Assembly: GCA_002781365.1 (NCBI GenBank)
Contig: PETN01000080.1
Span: 1-42,300 of the forward strand
Source: Sulfurimonas sp. CG01_land_8_20_14_3_00_36_23
Lineage (GTDB): Bacteria > Campylobacterota > Campylobacteria > Campylobacterales > Sulfurimonadaceae
Length of the DNA: 42,300 nt
Direction: 5' to 3'
Numbering within the stretch: the stretch's first letter is position 1; every line of letters begins with the position of its first letter. The notes under the pieces are model-generated. The model saw nothing but the letters and a program-made list of their open reading frames with translations, ran no database searches and was not told the origin of the DNA. A program made the translations under genes and the position numbers. Positions 15,006-23,982 of the stretch are shown in pieces.

Positions 15006-16688
15006 TTAAACATCCTCAGGCGGAGTAGCTAAAGGAGGCGCACTCTTTGCAGGTTTTTCTAAATGTAGCATTTGCGTAGGGTATGCAATCGTAATATCGC
15101 TCTCTGCATTAAAAGCATCTACAATTTCCAAAGAGATAACACTTCTTAAAGTCAAAGTAGCATACGCATTTGTTAAATACCACGCGTCAATGGTTACCCC
15201 ACTTGGGTTAATAAAAGTAAAGATTCTCGGTTCAACATTTGTATTTTTCAGACTGTAGTGATTTCTAAGCTTATTTAACTGTTTTCTCGTTATATCGGTA
15301 TACCCTTTAGAGTATTTTTTTGTTATCTCTTTTGTTAAATGCATCGCTTTTTTGTGATTTGAGTCAAAGGTCACAGTAATGCTAACGCCATCCCATACTG
15401 TTTTTAAAGTACTATGTGTATAGTTCGCAATCATTCTAGTAAAGACATAGTTATTTGGAATAAAAATAATTCGCCCTGCTCTTCTGTTGGTCGTCACGGA
15501 TGTTAAAGTTATATCTTCAAGAATTGTCATACGAAGAAGAGAGATATCCATAACATCTCCAACATACTGCATCCCATCCATATCTACACGGATTCTATCT
15601 CCGACATGGATACTTCCACCAACGACTATTACAAGCCAGCCAAGAATACTCATAAACCAATCTTTCATGGCAATAGCAATACCGGCAGATGCGAATCCTA
15701 AGATAGTTACAAGATAACTAACATTTTCTATATAGTTAAAAAATAGAATCAGAATAATCAACGTTACATTTGTAAATGTTATAATCTTATTTGCCATGTA
15801 AAAGCGTTCGTTATCTGTAATATACTTTTTAACTATTTGCTTGAGTAAAAAGAAGAAAATCAATACAACTACAATCACTATACTTATGTTTACAAGTCGC
15901 CAAACCTGTTTTTCTAAATCTTTGTTTATGTTGAGTTCTATTATCTCTAAGCGTTTTTGATAAACATCCTCCGTCGCAATAATCGTATCTAAGGCAGTTT
16001 CAAATCTTTCTAGCTGCTTCTCTTTAGCTATAAGTTCTTCTTTATATTTATCATCTTGCTCTAAAGCATTCATTTTTTGATAAAGCTCTTTCTCTTTTGC
16101 AAGTAAAGAGATTAAATCTGTTAGCTGCTCTTTTCTTTTGACATAATCATCAAAATCAAATTCCAAATTTTTAATAAGAGAGATACCTGTAAAAATATCA
16201 AATGGATTTGTGATGTTTGGAATCTCTTCAATATGAGGAGGAGTCAACAGTTTTGAAAATGGTGCGCTATCTTTCTCTTTTAATTTTTCAATCTGTGAAG
16301 TTAAAATTTTCTCTTTTGAAATAAGTGCTGTTAACTCATCTTTTTCACTTACATGCTTAGCATTTTTTCTTAAATAGTTGATGCGTTTTTTTATCTTTTC
16401 TAGATTTTCTCTAACATCCAGAGATGTTAAATACGAAGCGTAACTCTTCATCCAAACTTTCTCTTTTGAGATTTGATTGGCTAATAAATTTAACTCTTGC
16501 ACATATTTTTTAATCTCATCTTGCCTCTGTCTCTCTTCCTCTGCAATAGCTTCTTGCTCTTGTTTGGCTTTAATCATTTTTTTCTCTGCAACAGAGAGTT
16601 CTTTATCTGAGAGTTCAGCAATATTAGCGGGTTCTGCTGCAAAAAGAGAGAAGGAAAAAAGCGCAGCAATAATGAATATTTTCTTCAC
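15006..16688 (-). CDS. Large MscS-family mechanosensitive channel with periplasmic coiled-coil domain
   Basis: Inner-membrane channel that opens under membrane tension. The 560-residue protein starts with a cleavable-looking signal (MKKIFIIAALFSFSLFA, cut near 17/18), then about 230 residues of K/E-rich predicted coiled coil in the periplasm. Membrane helices follow from about residue 265 (VNISIVIVVVLIFFFLLKQI, then another pair), with the pore-lining helix region GFASAGIAIAMKDWFMSILG and the beta domain containing GDRIRVDMDGMQYVGDVMDI. It is longer than E. coli MscS (286 residues) and closer in layout to the MscK/YbdG-type extended channels. Its start abuts the aroB stop with no gap, and aroB-mscS-mtaB-ftsH-like is one transcription run. 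Confidence 0.87.
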   Translation of the reverse strand: MKKIFIIAALFSFSLFAAEPANIAELSDKELSVAEKKMIKAKQEQEAIAEEERQRQDEIKKYVQELNLLANQISKEKVWMKSYASYLTSLDVRENLEKIKKRINYLRKNAKHVSEKDELTALISKEKILTSQIEKLKEKDSAPFSKLLTPPHIEEIPNITNPFDIFTGISLIKNLEFDFDDYVKRKEQLTDLISLLAKEKELYQKMNALEQDDKYKEELIAKEKQLERFETALDTIIATEDVYQKRLEIIELNINKDLEKQVWRLVNISIVIVVVLIFFFLLKQIVKKYITDNERFYMANKIITFTNVTLIILILFFNYIENVSYLVTILGFASAGIAIAMKDWFMSILGWLVIVVGGSIHVGDRIRVDMDGMQYVGDVMDISLLRMTILEDITLTSVTTNRRAGRIIFIPNNYVFTRMIANYTHSTLKTVWDGVSITVTFDSNHKKAMHLTKEITKKYSKGYTDITRKQLNKLRNHYSLKNTNVEPRIFTFINPSGVTIDAWYLTNAYATLTLRSVISLEIVDAFNAESDITIAYPTQMLHLEKPAKSAPPLATPPEDV

Positions 16689-17738
16689 TTAGAGTTCTCC
16701 AAATTTATTTAAAACAGAGAGAATAGTTTCTACTTTTATATCACTATTTATCGTTACATCTCCAATTCCAATTGGGAGAATAAAGGTTATCGCAGAATCA
16801 GAACTTTTTTTATCTAAATAGAATGTCTCATAAAAAGCATCTGGGTTTTTAACTATGTAACTTGTTGGTAAATCATATTTTTCTAGAAGAGTTTTTACTC
16901 TCTGAGCTTCATCTCTACTCATATACTCCATCGCAACAGCTGTCTCATTTGCCATAACCATTCCAATCGCTACAGCCTCTCCGTGCAAGAAAGTTTTATA
17001 GTTTGTTTCACTCTCTATTACATGTCCAAAAGTATGCCCGTAATTAAGTGCTGCCCGTAGGCCATGCTCTTTTTCATCTTCTGCGACCACATTAGCTTTT
17101 GTCTGAACAGCTTGCTGAATCACTTCTTTTAAAACAGCAGCATCTCTTAAATCCGCACTCTCTAAAAATTCAAAAAAATCTTTATTAAAGGTAACAGCCA
17201 TCTTAACTATCTCAGCGACTCCAGCACCAAATTCACGAGAAGGGAGAGTCGTTAAAAAATGGGAATCAATATAAACAGATTTAGGTTGATGGAAGGCACC
17301 GACTAAATTTTTTCCATAGGCGTTGTTCATTCCAGTTTTACCGCCAACACTCGCATCCACCTGAGAGAGCAGAGTCGTAGGAATTTGAATAAAATCAACT
17401 CCTCTTTGAAATATACTTGCAGCATAGCCCGTCATATCTCCGATTACACCACCACCAAATGCTATAAGCATAGAATTTCGGTTAAAACGATGGTTAAAGA
17501 GAGAGTCTAAAATAGTATCAATACTCTTCTGATTTTTGTACTCTTCTCCATCAGGAACGGTAATGATATAAATCTCTTTTGCTGAAATTTTTGAGAGTAA
17601 ATAGGCTAAATGCAGACCAGCGACTTTTGGGTTTGTAACAATAGCTACTTTTCTATCAAAGTGTATCTGAGGAAGGGCATCAATTGTAATATTATAGGAG
17701 TTGTCAACAACTTTCTTTAAGAGGATTTCTACTTGCAT
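16689..17738 (-). CDS. aroB: 3-dehydroquinate synthase
   Basis: Second step of the shikimate pathway: cyclises DAHP to 3-dehydroquinate using NAD and a divalent metal. The 349-residue protein has the NAD-binding GGGVIGDMTG and QIPTTLLSQVDASVGGKTG, the lysine of GKNLVGAFHQP, and the metal-binding histidines in ALNYGHTFGH and in FLHGEAVAIGM. Length is as usual for AroB. It lies between a TrkA-like gene (79 bases upstream) and mscS with zero gap downstream. Confidence 0.96.
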   Translation of the reverse strand: MQVEILLKKVVDNSYNITIDALPQIHFDRKVAIVTNPKVAGLHLAYLLSKISAKEIYIITVPDGEEYKNQKSIDTILDSLFNHRFNRNSMLIAFGGGVIGDMTGYAASIFQRGVDFIQIPTTLLSQVDASVGGKTGMNNAYGKNLVGAFHQPKSVYIDSHFLTTLPSREFGAGVAEIVKMAVTFNKDFFEFLESADLRDAAVLKEVIQQAVQTKANVVAEDEKEHGLRAALNYGHTFGHVIESETNYKTFLHGEAVAIGMVMANETAVAMEYMSRDEAQRVKTLLEKYDLPTSYIVKNPDAFYETFYLDKKSSDSAITFILPIGIGDVTINSDIKVETILSVLNKFGEL

Positions 17739-17750
17739 TATCTATCCAAA

Positions 17751-17763
17751 ATTATAAATTATA
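17751..17763 (-). promoter_or_regulatory. Candidate -10 elements for aroB
   Basis: Two overlapping-range TATAAT hexamers occur on the minus strand (complements of 17751-17756 and 17758-17763), 13-25 bases before the aroB ATG. No convincing -35 is seen, and the nearer one leaves a very short leader. The 79-base gap otherwise holds only AT-rich sequence. Confidence 0.3.
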
Positions 17764-17817
17764 TAGTTGTGTAGATAATACTTAAAAAATACTAAAAAGC
17801 CGCTAAATCATCCTTTG

Positions 17818-19233
17818 TTACAGCTGAACTGGTATAAACATTTGATGATAGGAGTCAAGTTTATGATAGTGTCTTTCACTATCTGTTGAAAACATCGAGT
17901 ATAGCTCTCTTTTAGTTAACTTCTCTGTAAAAGGTAAAATCTGAAGAAAATTCTCTTTTTGTTTTAAAGCGCGGATAGGATTGTCGTTCTCTTGTATCAC
18001 TTTAATAGACTTCGTAAATATTGTTGATAGATTATTATAATGCTCGATTACTTGCTCTTTTTCATCTTGGTGTTCACTGATGTAGTTGTGCAATTCTATA
18101 TTGAATCCCATCTGTACAGAGATGTCAAATATAGTTGTCGAAACCTTCTCTAAATCTCGATTTTCTGTAAGAACCAATACTGCATCTTTGACAGCAGAAA
18201 AAGATTGATCAGAAATTTTCAGAACTGGGACATGTGATTCATACAGCATTGTCCTCATACTCCTTTTAGCAAAAATCTCTTTTGAAACGATAACAAGACC
18301 TATGTGATACTCTTTTATATCATTATGATAACTATTGACTAAATCCTCGCTCTCATAATCAATATCTATAACAACATTCTCATCTCGATATTCATTGATA
18401 TGCTCAATGATAGAGATATTACTAGGATTCACAATTTTAATAATCAGATCATGCTTAAATTTTTTATGCGCAAAAACAGCACGTCGGACTAACTCTTCTA
18501 TAGTTGTGTGATTGACAACATTCATATCTATATAAAGATAAAGGTTTGAACCAAATGGCTCAGGAAACTGTCCCAACTCTCTTTTAATCGCACGATAAAC
18601 TGAACGAAGGACTTCTGGGTCTCCTACTAAAACAAGTAAATCATTGGGCTGAATCATTCTGCGACGTGAGGGCATGATAAGTTTTCTGTTTCTGTACATC
18701 GCAACAATGCGCCAATTTTTTTGCTCTATTACACCTATATGACGATAAACAAATGAGCTTCCAAAAGGAACTAAAACCTCCATGATTTCGCCTTCGCCTA
18801 TGCCTACATTCTGAGCTATAACAGGTACATTAGGCAAATAATCCAAAAGTCTAGAAGCTATAATTTCGTTCGAATTGACGAGCACAACATTAGGGGTTTC
18901 ATTTACTAAATCCCATTTATTTAAGACGACAACACGAAGCTGTTTTTTAATAGTTCTAATATTTTTAATAGTGTGTTCAACATCTTTCAGTTCATCCATT
19001 GCTATAAAAACTTGAACAAACTCCATCTTAAGTAAATTTGCTAACTTATAGAGACTTGTAGGATCAAATTGATAAAATTTAAAGCGCGCAGGGTTCACAT
19101 CTTCATATTTTATATCTTTCATTTGAACCACATAATATATATTTTCACTAGTATATGTTTCTATGATTCGCTTTATAAAATGTTCACCTATCTCACCGTC
19201 ACTAATTATTAATATCTTTTTCAAAACTACCAT
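17818..19233 (-). CDS. TrkA-like soluble RCK protein (NAD-binding fold plus RCK_C)
   Basis: A 471-residue protein without membrane segments. Residues 1-130 form a Rossmann-like TrkA-N domain (KILIISDGEIGEHF, then VVVLNKWDLVNET), although the glycine motif GDGEIG-type is weak. Residues around 140-225 read as an RCK_C/TrkA-C domain (EGEIMEVLVPFGSSF ... NDLLVLVGDPEVL). A third alpha/beta domain with alternating beta strands occupies the C-terminal half. Relatives regulate K+ transporters or channels, but no Trk/Ktr membrane partner is in this window; the adjacent MscS-type channel is two genes downstream. Specific function is unknown. It is divergent from the rhodanese gene across 95 bases. Confidence 0.65.
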   Translation of the reverse strand: MVVLKKILIISDGEIGEHFIKRIIETYTSENIYYVVQMKDIKYEDVNPARFKFYQFDPTSLYKLANLLKMEFVQVFIAMDELKDVEHTIKNIRTIKKQLRVVVLNKWDLVNETPNVVLVNSNEIIASRLLDYLPNVPVIAQNVGIGEGEIMEVLVPFGSSFVYRHIGVIEQKNWRIVAMYRNRKLIMPSRRRMIQPNDLLVLVGDPEVLRSVYRAIKRELGQFPEPFGSNLYLYIDMNVVNHTTIEELVRRAVFAHKKFKHDLIIKIVNPSNISIIEHINEYRDENVVIDIDYESEDLVNSYHNDIKEYHIGLVIVSKEIFAKRSMRTMLYESHVPVLKISDQSFSAVKDAVLVLTENRDLEKVSTTIFDISVQMGFNIELHNYISEHQDEKEQVIEHYNNLSTIFTKSIKVIQENDNPIRALKQKENFLQILPFTEKLTKRELYSMFSTDSERHYHKLDSYHQMFIPVQL

Positions 19234-19328
19234 CTTATTTATAAAATTTTCGTAATTATATCATTTTCTATGAGCTGTTAACTTATGATAACTATAATGA
19301 GAACGAAATTTAATAATTAGGAAAGTAT

Positions 19329-19838
19329 ATGAAACTCTTATTAATATTTGTAAGCATTTTTTCTCTCTCTTTTGGAGACTCCTATGAGGGGGACTTAAGT
19401 GCGCAAGAGGCTTATGATATGCAAAAAGAAGGTAAAGCCATCATTGTAGATGTTCGAACGACATTAGAGTATATCTATACTGGACATGGTGAAGGTTTTA
19501 TTAATATTCCTGCTTATGATTGGACTTATGTGCCAAAATCAGTACAAACACGTGTAAAAAGTGCTGAGTATGAGATAAAAAATTCAAAAGTAAAAGAGCA
19601 CAAATCTGCTATGAAACTTTATGATGCTAAAGAAGTTCGCAATAAAGAGTTTGTTAAAGAGGTGATGCAAGCTATGAAAATACGAGGGGCGCAGAGTGTT
19701 ATTTTAGTTTGTCGTAGTGGTCCCCGTTCTAAAGCTGCAGCAAACCTATTGTCTAAAGAGGGAATCATAGCCTATAATCTAGAGGATGGTTATATTTTTG
19801 GATGGCAAAAAGAGAAAATGCCTTGGGGTGGGAATTAA
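19329..19838 (+). CDS. Periplasmic rhodanese-domain protein
   Basis: A single-domain rhodanese of 169 residues with an N-terminal signal peptide (MKLLLIFVSIFSLSFG, cut near 16/17). The active-site loop CRSGPRS has the nucleophilic cysteine C128, so sulfur transfer is plausible; VDVRTTLEY matches the start of the rhodanese fold. An inserted helix-rich stretch (about residues 70-115) lies between the two halves. AGGAAAG precedes the ATG. It stands alone between a divergent and a convergent neighbour, and its stop codon directly abuts the stop of the opposite gene. A role in periplasmic sulfur metabolism would fit a sulfur oxidiser but is inferred. Confidence 0.85.
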   Translation: MKLLLIFVSIFSLSFGDSYEGDLSAQEAYDMQKEGKAIIVDVRTTLEYIYTGHGEGFINIPAYDWTYVPKSVQTRVKSAEYEIKNSKVKEHKSAMKLYDAKEVRNKEFVKEVMQAMKIRGAQSVILVCRSGPRSKAAANLLSKEGIIAYNLEDGYIFGWQKEKMPWGGN

Positions 19839-20432
19839 TTACTTTTTTAAGACCTGTTCCTCTTTTATCCACATATTAGTTTTAGAACTGATCCATTTTT
19901 TATCTATAAAATATCCAGTGATTTTTATCCAATTTTTGGCTCTTTTATTGGATGTAAATGAGGTCTCTTTTTCCCAACTCTCTATTTTTGCTCCATCTGG
20001 AGCATCATAAATCATAGCATCTACTTTGAGATGAAATGTAGTCGGTGCCATTGCTCTAACTTTCAATGGAGCCTTTAGGGAATCTTTTGGCGACTCTTTC
20101 ATCATAAGTTTTGGAAAAGGGTTCTCCTCTTCACATACTTGTGCTACAACAACTGTTTTATTTTTAGGTTTTTGTAATAATTTTTCCAGATAAGCTATCT
20201 TTTTATCTTGGGTCAATAAAAGTTTCTCTTGCTTTTGCAGCTTTTTTTCTAACTTCTCTCTCTCTTCATCTAAGGATGGAATAATGGTTATCTTTTTTGA
20301 TTGAAGTGCAATTTCACACGCTTCATAATCACTTCTAAGTTGCGTAATCTCTTTTACAATAGTTTCAAGTCTCTGTATATCATCACTCCACAAAAAAGAG
20401 GAGAGAACGAAACTTACTATAATAAGTTTCAT
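19839..20432 (-). CDS. Secreted coiled-coil protein with SH3-like C-terminus, unknown role
   Basis: I do not recognise a named family. The 197-residue product begins with a signal-like segment (MKLIIVSFVLSSFLWS), then a predicted coiled coil around residues 20-90 (repeats of E/K/L such as REKLEKKLQKQEKLLL), a linker, and a C-terminal beta-rich region (about 125-195) with the pattern of bacterial SH3 domains (MIYDAPDGAKIESWEKETSF ... NWIKITGYF). Its ATG overlaps the trmA stop by four bases (ATGA), so it is coupled to trmA and the motA-motB-fliP set. A cell-wall or envelope role is possible. Confidence 0.7.
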   Translation of the reverse strand: MKLIIVSFVLSSFLWSDDIQRLETIVKEITQLRSDYEACEIALQSKKITIIPSLDEEREKLEKKLQKQEKLLLTQDKKIAYLEKLLQKPKNKTVVVAQVCEEENPFPKLMMKESPKDSLKAPLKVRAMAPTTFHLKVDAMIYDAPDGAKIESWEKETSFTSNKRAKNWIKITGYFIDKKWISSKTNMWIKEEQVLKK

Positions 20433-21544
20433 ACTAAACCTTTCTTTGTAAGTTTTACTCCCATTTCCACATGGTGCGTATATGGAAATTGATCAAACAG
20501 AGCCATTTCAACAACATCATGCGTTTTAGATAAAAGCTCCAAATCTCGGGCTAAAGTCTCTGGATTACATGAAATATATAAAATATGCTCATATCGTGAT
20601 GCAAACTCGCATGAGGCTTCATCCATACCACTTCTAGGAGGATCTACAAAAATACTGTTAATATTATAAGTAGCAACATCGATACTTTTCATTCTGCTAA
20701 ATTCTCTGACTCCATCAAGCGCTTGAACAAACTCTTCCACACTCATTCGAACAAACTCAATATTTTCTACCGAATTTAAAAGCATATTCTCTTTTGCTGC
20801 ATTGATAGAAGATTTAGAAATTTCAGTTGCTAAAACTTTAGTAAAGTGTTTTGCAAAGGGAATAGTAAAATTACCAGCACCACAGTATAACTCTAATAAA
20901 TCACCCTCTATATTTGAGAAATTCTTCAAAGCCCACGCTATCATCTGCTCATTGACTCTTGGATTAGGCTGTGTAAAACTATTTTCTATATGATTAAATT
21001 TAAAGCGTTCACCATTGATAGTTAACTCTTCAGTTATAAAATCCTGCCCGATTATCAACTTCTGCTTTCTACTGCGTCCAATAATATAGATGCCTAGTTT
21101 TTTTGCGATTTTTGTAGCCGCCTCTTGCCACTTCTCATCAAGTCTTCTATGATAGAGAAGAGAAACAACGATTTCTCCCTCACTTGAACTTAAAAAATCA
21201 GCACCAAAAAGCTTAAAGCCAATTCCCTCTTCTCTTATGGAGTCAAAGAGTTTTGGCATAAGTGCGCCTATGTGTTCATTTACCTGTGAACATACATCTA
21301 TGAGAACTACGCCCTTGTGTTCTATGTGATTCATCGCATAAAAAATCTCTTCTTCCACATGCCAAACTTTAAACTCACTACGAGAGCGATAGTGTGCTTG
21401 TGGTGATTTAAAAACTAATATTGCATCACTATAAAATGGTTCAAACCTTTTTCTATTTAGTTCTAATTTTTCACTTAACTGAGCTTCATAGCCATTCTCA
21501 TATACACAGCATGCGCCACACTCTCCGAAATAGTTACATTCCAA
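20429..21544 (-). CDS. trmA: tRNA (uracil-54-C5)-methyltransferase
   Basis: Makes ribothymidine (m5U54) in the tRNA T-loop from SAM. The 371-residue protein follows E. coli TrmA closely in order: SPQAHYRSRSEFKVW, LLYHRRLDE, NSFTQPNPRVNEQM, the SAM motif LLELYCGAGNF, FVDPPRSGMD, and YISCNPETLARDL with the nucleophilic cysteine, then ALFDQFPYTHHVEMG. An N-terminal extension contains C3, C9, C12 and C13 (CNYFGECGACC), which E. coli TrmA lacks and which resembles the Fe-S cysteines of RlmD-type enzymes. One exact motif copy lies at 21353-21365. Confidence 0.93.
   Translation of the reverse strand: MECNYFGECGACCVYENGYEAQLSEKLELNRKRFEPFYSDAILVFKSPQAHYRSRSEFKVWHVEEEIFYAMNHIEHKGVVLIDVCSQVNEHIGALMPKLFDSIREEGIGFKLFGADFLSSSEGEIVVSLLYHRRLDEKWQEAATKIAKKLGIYIIGRSRKQKLIIGQDFITEELTINGERFKFNHIENSFTQPNPRVNEQMIAWALKNFSNIEGDLLELYCGAGNFTIPFAKHFTKVLATEISKSSINAAKENMLLNSVENIEFVRMSVEEFVQALDGVREFSRMKSIDVATYNINSIFVDPPRSGMDEASCEFASRYEHILYISCNPETLARDLELLSKTHDVVEMALFDQFPYTHHVEMGVKLTKKGLV
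21353..21365 (+). repeat. TTCCACATGCCAA motif copy, exact
   Basis: In trmA (minus), antisense reading TGG-CAT-GTG-GAA (WHVE). Confidence 0.9.
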
Positions 21545-21555
21545 TACAACACCTT

Positions 21556-22293
21556 TTATTTTATCGAGGCAATTAAATTGCCTATAATGAGATTCCAGCC
21601 ATCAATGAGCACAAAAATAAGAATCTTAAATGGTAAAGAGATCATTACAGGAGGGAGCATCATCATACCCATAGACATTAATATAGATGCAACAACCATA
21701 TCTATAACCAAAAATGGCAAGAAGAGTAAAAATCCTATTTCAAATGCAGTTTTAAGCTCACTTATTACAAAGGCAGGGATGATGACAGATAAAGGAACAT
21801 CTGCAACAGTTTGCGGATTCTCCATCTTTCTGATTCTAACAAAGAGCGCTAAATCTTTTTCTCTCGTGTTTCGAATCATGAAGTTTTTAAAAGGAAGCAC
21901 TGTTTTATCAAAGGCCTCTTCATACCCTATTTTCTTCTCTATATAGGGTTTGATACCATTTTCATACGATTTTGTTCCAACAGGTTCCATCACATAAAAT
22001 GTCAAAATCATTGCCAACATTACTAAAATCTGTGTTGGTGGGACTTGCTGTGTTCCAAGTGCTTGTCTTAAAAAACCAAATACAATAACAAACCTAGTAA
22101 AAGTTGTCATCACAAGAACCATACTAGGGGCTAAAAAGAGTAATGTAAGGACTACGAGAACATTGAGAGAACTCACAAGTTGCTCAGGAGAATCAGGTGC
22201 TGAGAGAGAAAAATTCATTGTTGGGATAGTAACAGCCTCAGCAGCACCCAATATTGAGGCTATAGAGAGAAATAGGAGAAGTATTCTAATCAT
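21556..22293 (-). CDS. fliP: Flagellar export apparatus protein FliP
   Basis: Core of the flagellar type III export gate, forming the FliP5-FliQ4-FliR1 complex in the inner membrane. The 245-residue protein has a signal-like N-terminus, then NVLVVLTLLFLAPSMVLVMTTFTRFVIVFGFLRQALG, the signature QVPPTQILVMLAMILTFYVM, and C-terminal helices with EIGFLLFLPFLVIDMVVASILMSMGMMMLPP. These are described by position, roughly residues 42-78, 84-105 and 180-220. Its start overlaps the motB stop as TAATG. In this phylum fliP is often away from the other export genes. Confidence 0.95.
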   Translation of the reverse strand: MIRILLLFLSIASILGAAEAVTIPTMNFSLSAPDSPEQLVSSLNVLVVLTLLFLAPSMVLVMTTFTRFVIVFGFLRQALGTQQVPPTQILVMLAMILTFYVMEPVGTKSYENGIKPYIEKKIGYEEAFDKTVLPFKNFMIRNTREKDLALFVRIRKMENPQTVADVPLSVIIPAFVISELKTAFEIGFLLFLPFLVIDMVVASILMSMGMMMLPPVMISLPFKILIFVLIDGWNLIIGNLIASIK

Positions 22294-23069
22294 TATTTAG
22301 CTGTGGTCTTGTCCAAGATAGAACTACTGACACTCTCTTGCTTTTCAGATTTTTTGCCATAAAAATGTAATTCAACTCTACGATTTTTTTCTCTTCCGCT
22401 CTCTGTTACATTGGTTGCGATTGGAGTAAACTCAGCATAACCCGCAGCGCTAATTCTAGCTGGTGCTACACCATCAAGTAAAAGTTCTTGTAAAACTGCT
22501 ATTGCTCTCGCAGAGGAGAGTTCCCAGTTGTCTTTAAAGAGACTATTTTTACCAGGTCCAAGGTTGTCAGTGTGACCACGGACACTCACTTCTAAATTTT
22601 TTGGTAACTCTTCTATTATAAGAGCAATTCTTTTTAAAAATAGAAGTGCATCTTCATTTTCTATAACTGCACTTCCTGATTTGAAAAGCAAAGAGGCAGG
22701 AAGTTCTATAACAAAACCATCTTGAGCCTCTTCAACTGAAATAGTAGGGCTTTGGCTTTTCTCCATCATCTCATTTGCATCTATAGCTGCCTGTGTGACT
22801 TTATTTACAGCCTCTGAAGTTTCATCATTTGAATCAATCGGTGTAGATTGTTGCATACGTTGTTTTGATATTTCAGTTTTCGTTCCACCCTCAAGCACAC
22901 TCATTGCACCAGAGAGAGAACCAATCGCTTCCGATATTTTTTTTGCATCCATACTGGACATTGACAGAAGAAGAACGAAAAAGCATAACAAAAGAGACAT
23001 CAAGTCTCCAAAAGCAGCTAGCCATGCTGGTAAACACTCTTCACAATCAGGACATTTTTTCTTAGCCAT
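22293..23069 (-). CDS. motB: Flagellar stator protein MotB
   Basis: Peptidoglycan-anchored half of the proton-driven stator. The 258-residue protein has a short N-terminal tail with four cysteines (C6, C9, C12 and later), one membrane helix (about 16-37) with the ion-binding aspartate D22 in FGDLMSLLL, a linker, and a C-terminal OmpA-like domain (VRGHTDNLGPG ... SSARAIAVLQELL ... GYAEFTP ... NRRVELHFYG). It is bracketed by TAATG overlaps with motA and fliP, so the three are tightly coupled. Confidence 0.95.
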   Translation of the reverse strand: MAKKKCPDCEECLPAWLAAFGDLMSLLLCFFVLLLSMSSMDAKKISEAIGSLSGAMSVLEGGTKTEISKQRMQQSTPIDSNDETSEAVNKVTQAAIDANEMMEKSQSPTISVEEAQDGFVIELPASLLFKSGSAVIENEDALLFLKRIALIIEELPKNLEVSVRGHTDNLGPGKNSLFKDNWELSSARAIAVLQELLLDGVAPARISAAGYAEFTPIATNVTESGREKNRRVELHFYGKKSEKQESVSSSILDKTTAK

Positions 23070-23833
23070 TATTCAAACTGGCTCACACGTTCTTTAGGAG
23101 CCATAAAAGCTAAAAGCTTAGCTTCTAGTACTCTTGGAGCATCTCCTGATTGGATAGACATGATTCCAGAGATAATCATCTCTCTCACTAAAGTCTCTTC
23201 ATCATTTCTTATAGCTAAAATATTAGAGATAGGTGTTCCAAAAATATTACCAATCATTGCACCATACATGGTTGTAAGCAAGGCAACTGCCATAGATGGA
23301 CCAATTGCAGATGGATCTGCCATATTTAGAAGCATCGCAACAAGACCGATAAGTGTTCCAACCATTCCCATTGCTCCTGCAAGCCCAGCCCACTGATTAA
23401 ATATAGAGCCATGAATTTTATGACGTGTACTTGTTTGTTCCATATCAATCTCTAAGAGTTCTCGGATTGTATCAGGTTCACTCCCATCGATTGCCATAGA
23501 GAGACCTTTTCTTAAAAATTCATTTGGCTCAGCATTTACATCACTCTCTAACGCCAAAATCCCATCTTTTCTAGCTTTAGTTGCAAAATCTACAAGTTTT
23601 TTTATCAACTCACCAACATCCTCTTGTGGAGGTTTAATTGCTATCATAAAGACTTTAGTAAATGCTTTCATTTGTGATGGTTTAAAAGATATCATCAATG
23701 CGCCAATACTACCACCGACAACAATTAAAACAGATGGAATATCAATATAAGCACCAACACCAACACCCATAGACATAGCTCCAAGGAGAAGAGCCATGAT
23801 TAAAACTATACCAATTACTGTGCCTAAATCCAT
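23069..23833 (-). CDS. motA: Flagellar stator protein MotA
   Basis: Four-helix inner-membrane stator subunit that contacts the rotor. The 254-residue protein has helices near residues 3-20, 30-48, 145-168 and 177-200, and the stator motifs AGAMGMVGTLIGLVAMLLN and AVALLTTMYGAMIGN. The cytoplasmic loop (about 60-140) contains the charged region expected to meet FliG (including RKGLSMAIDGSEPD). AAGGT lies before the ATG at 23833. It starts the motA-motB-fliP-trmA run. Confidence 0.95.
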   Translation of the reverse strand: MDLGTVIGIVLIMALLLGAMSMGVGVGAYIDIPSVLIVVGGSIGALMISFKPSQMKAFTKVFMIAIKPPQEDVGELIKKLVDFATKARKDGILALESDVNAEPNEFLRKGLSMAIDGSEPDTIRELLEIDMEQTSTRHKIHGSIFNQWAGLAGAMGMVGTLIGLVAMLLNMADPSAIGPSMAVALLTTMYGAMIGNIFGTPISNILAIRNDEETLVREMIISGIMSIQSGDAPRVLEAKLLAFMAPKERVSQFE

Positions 23834-23982
23834 TCAAATACCTTACAAATTATTATGAGGCTTATAATACCACAAAAAATATTAGGCTAAACAGTAAAAA
23901 AGATTATTTACCAATTTATTTTATATATGCAAGCGAATAGAGTACAATTGCGCTATCAAATAAATTATGGACAATTTTTATT
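23834..23982. promoter_or_regulatory. Divergent intergenic region, motA and glycosyltransferase promoters
   Basis: This 149-base AT-rich gap separates motA (minus) from the first glycan gene (plus). TACAAT at 23943-23948 is a possible plus-strand -10 and TATTAT/TATAAG around 23863-23872 (minus) a possible motA -10. I saw no clear sigma-54 (GG-N10-GC) or sigma-28 promoter. No small ORF or RNA is supported. Confidence 0.35.

Noticed and set aside
20466-20478. TTCCACATGGTGC and TTCCATGTGGAA (8149) as further motif copies
   Set aside because: They match only 9 positions or fewer of 13, close to background for AT-rich DNA.
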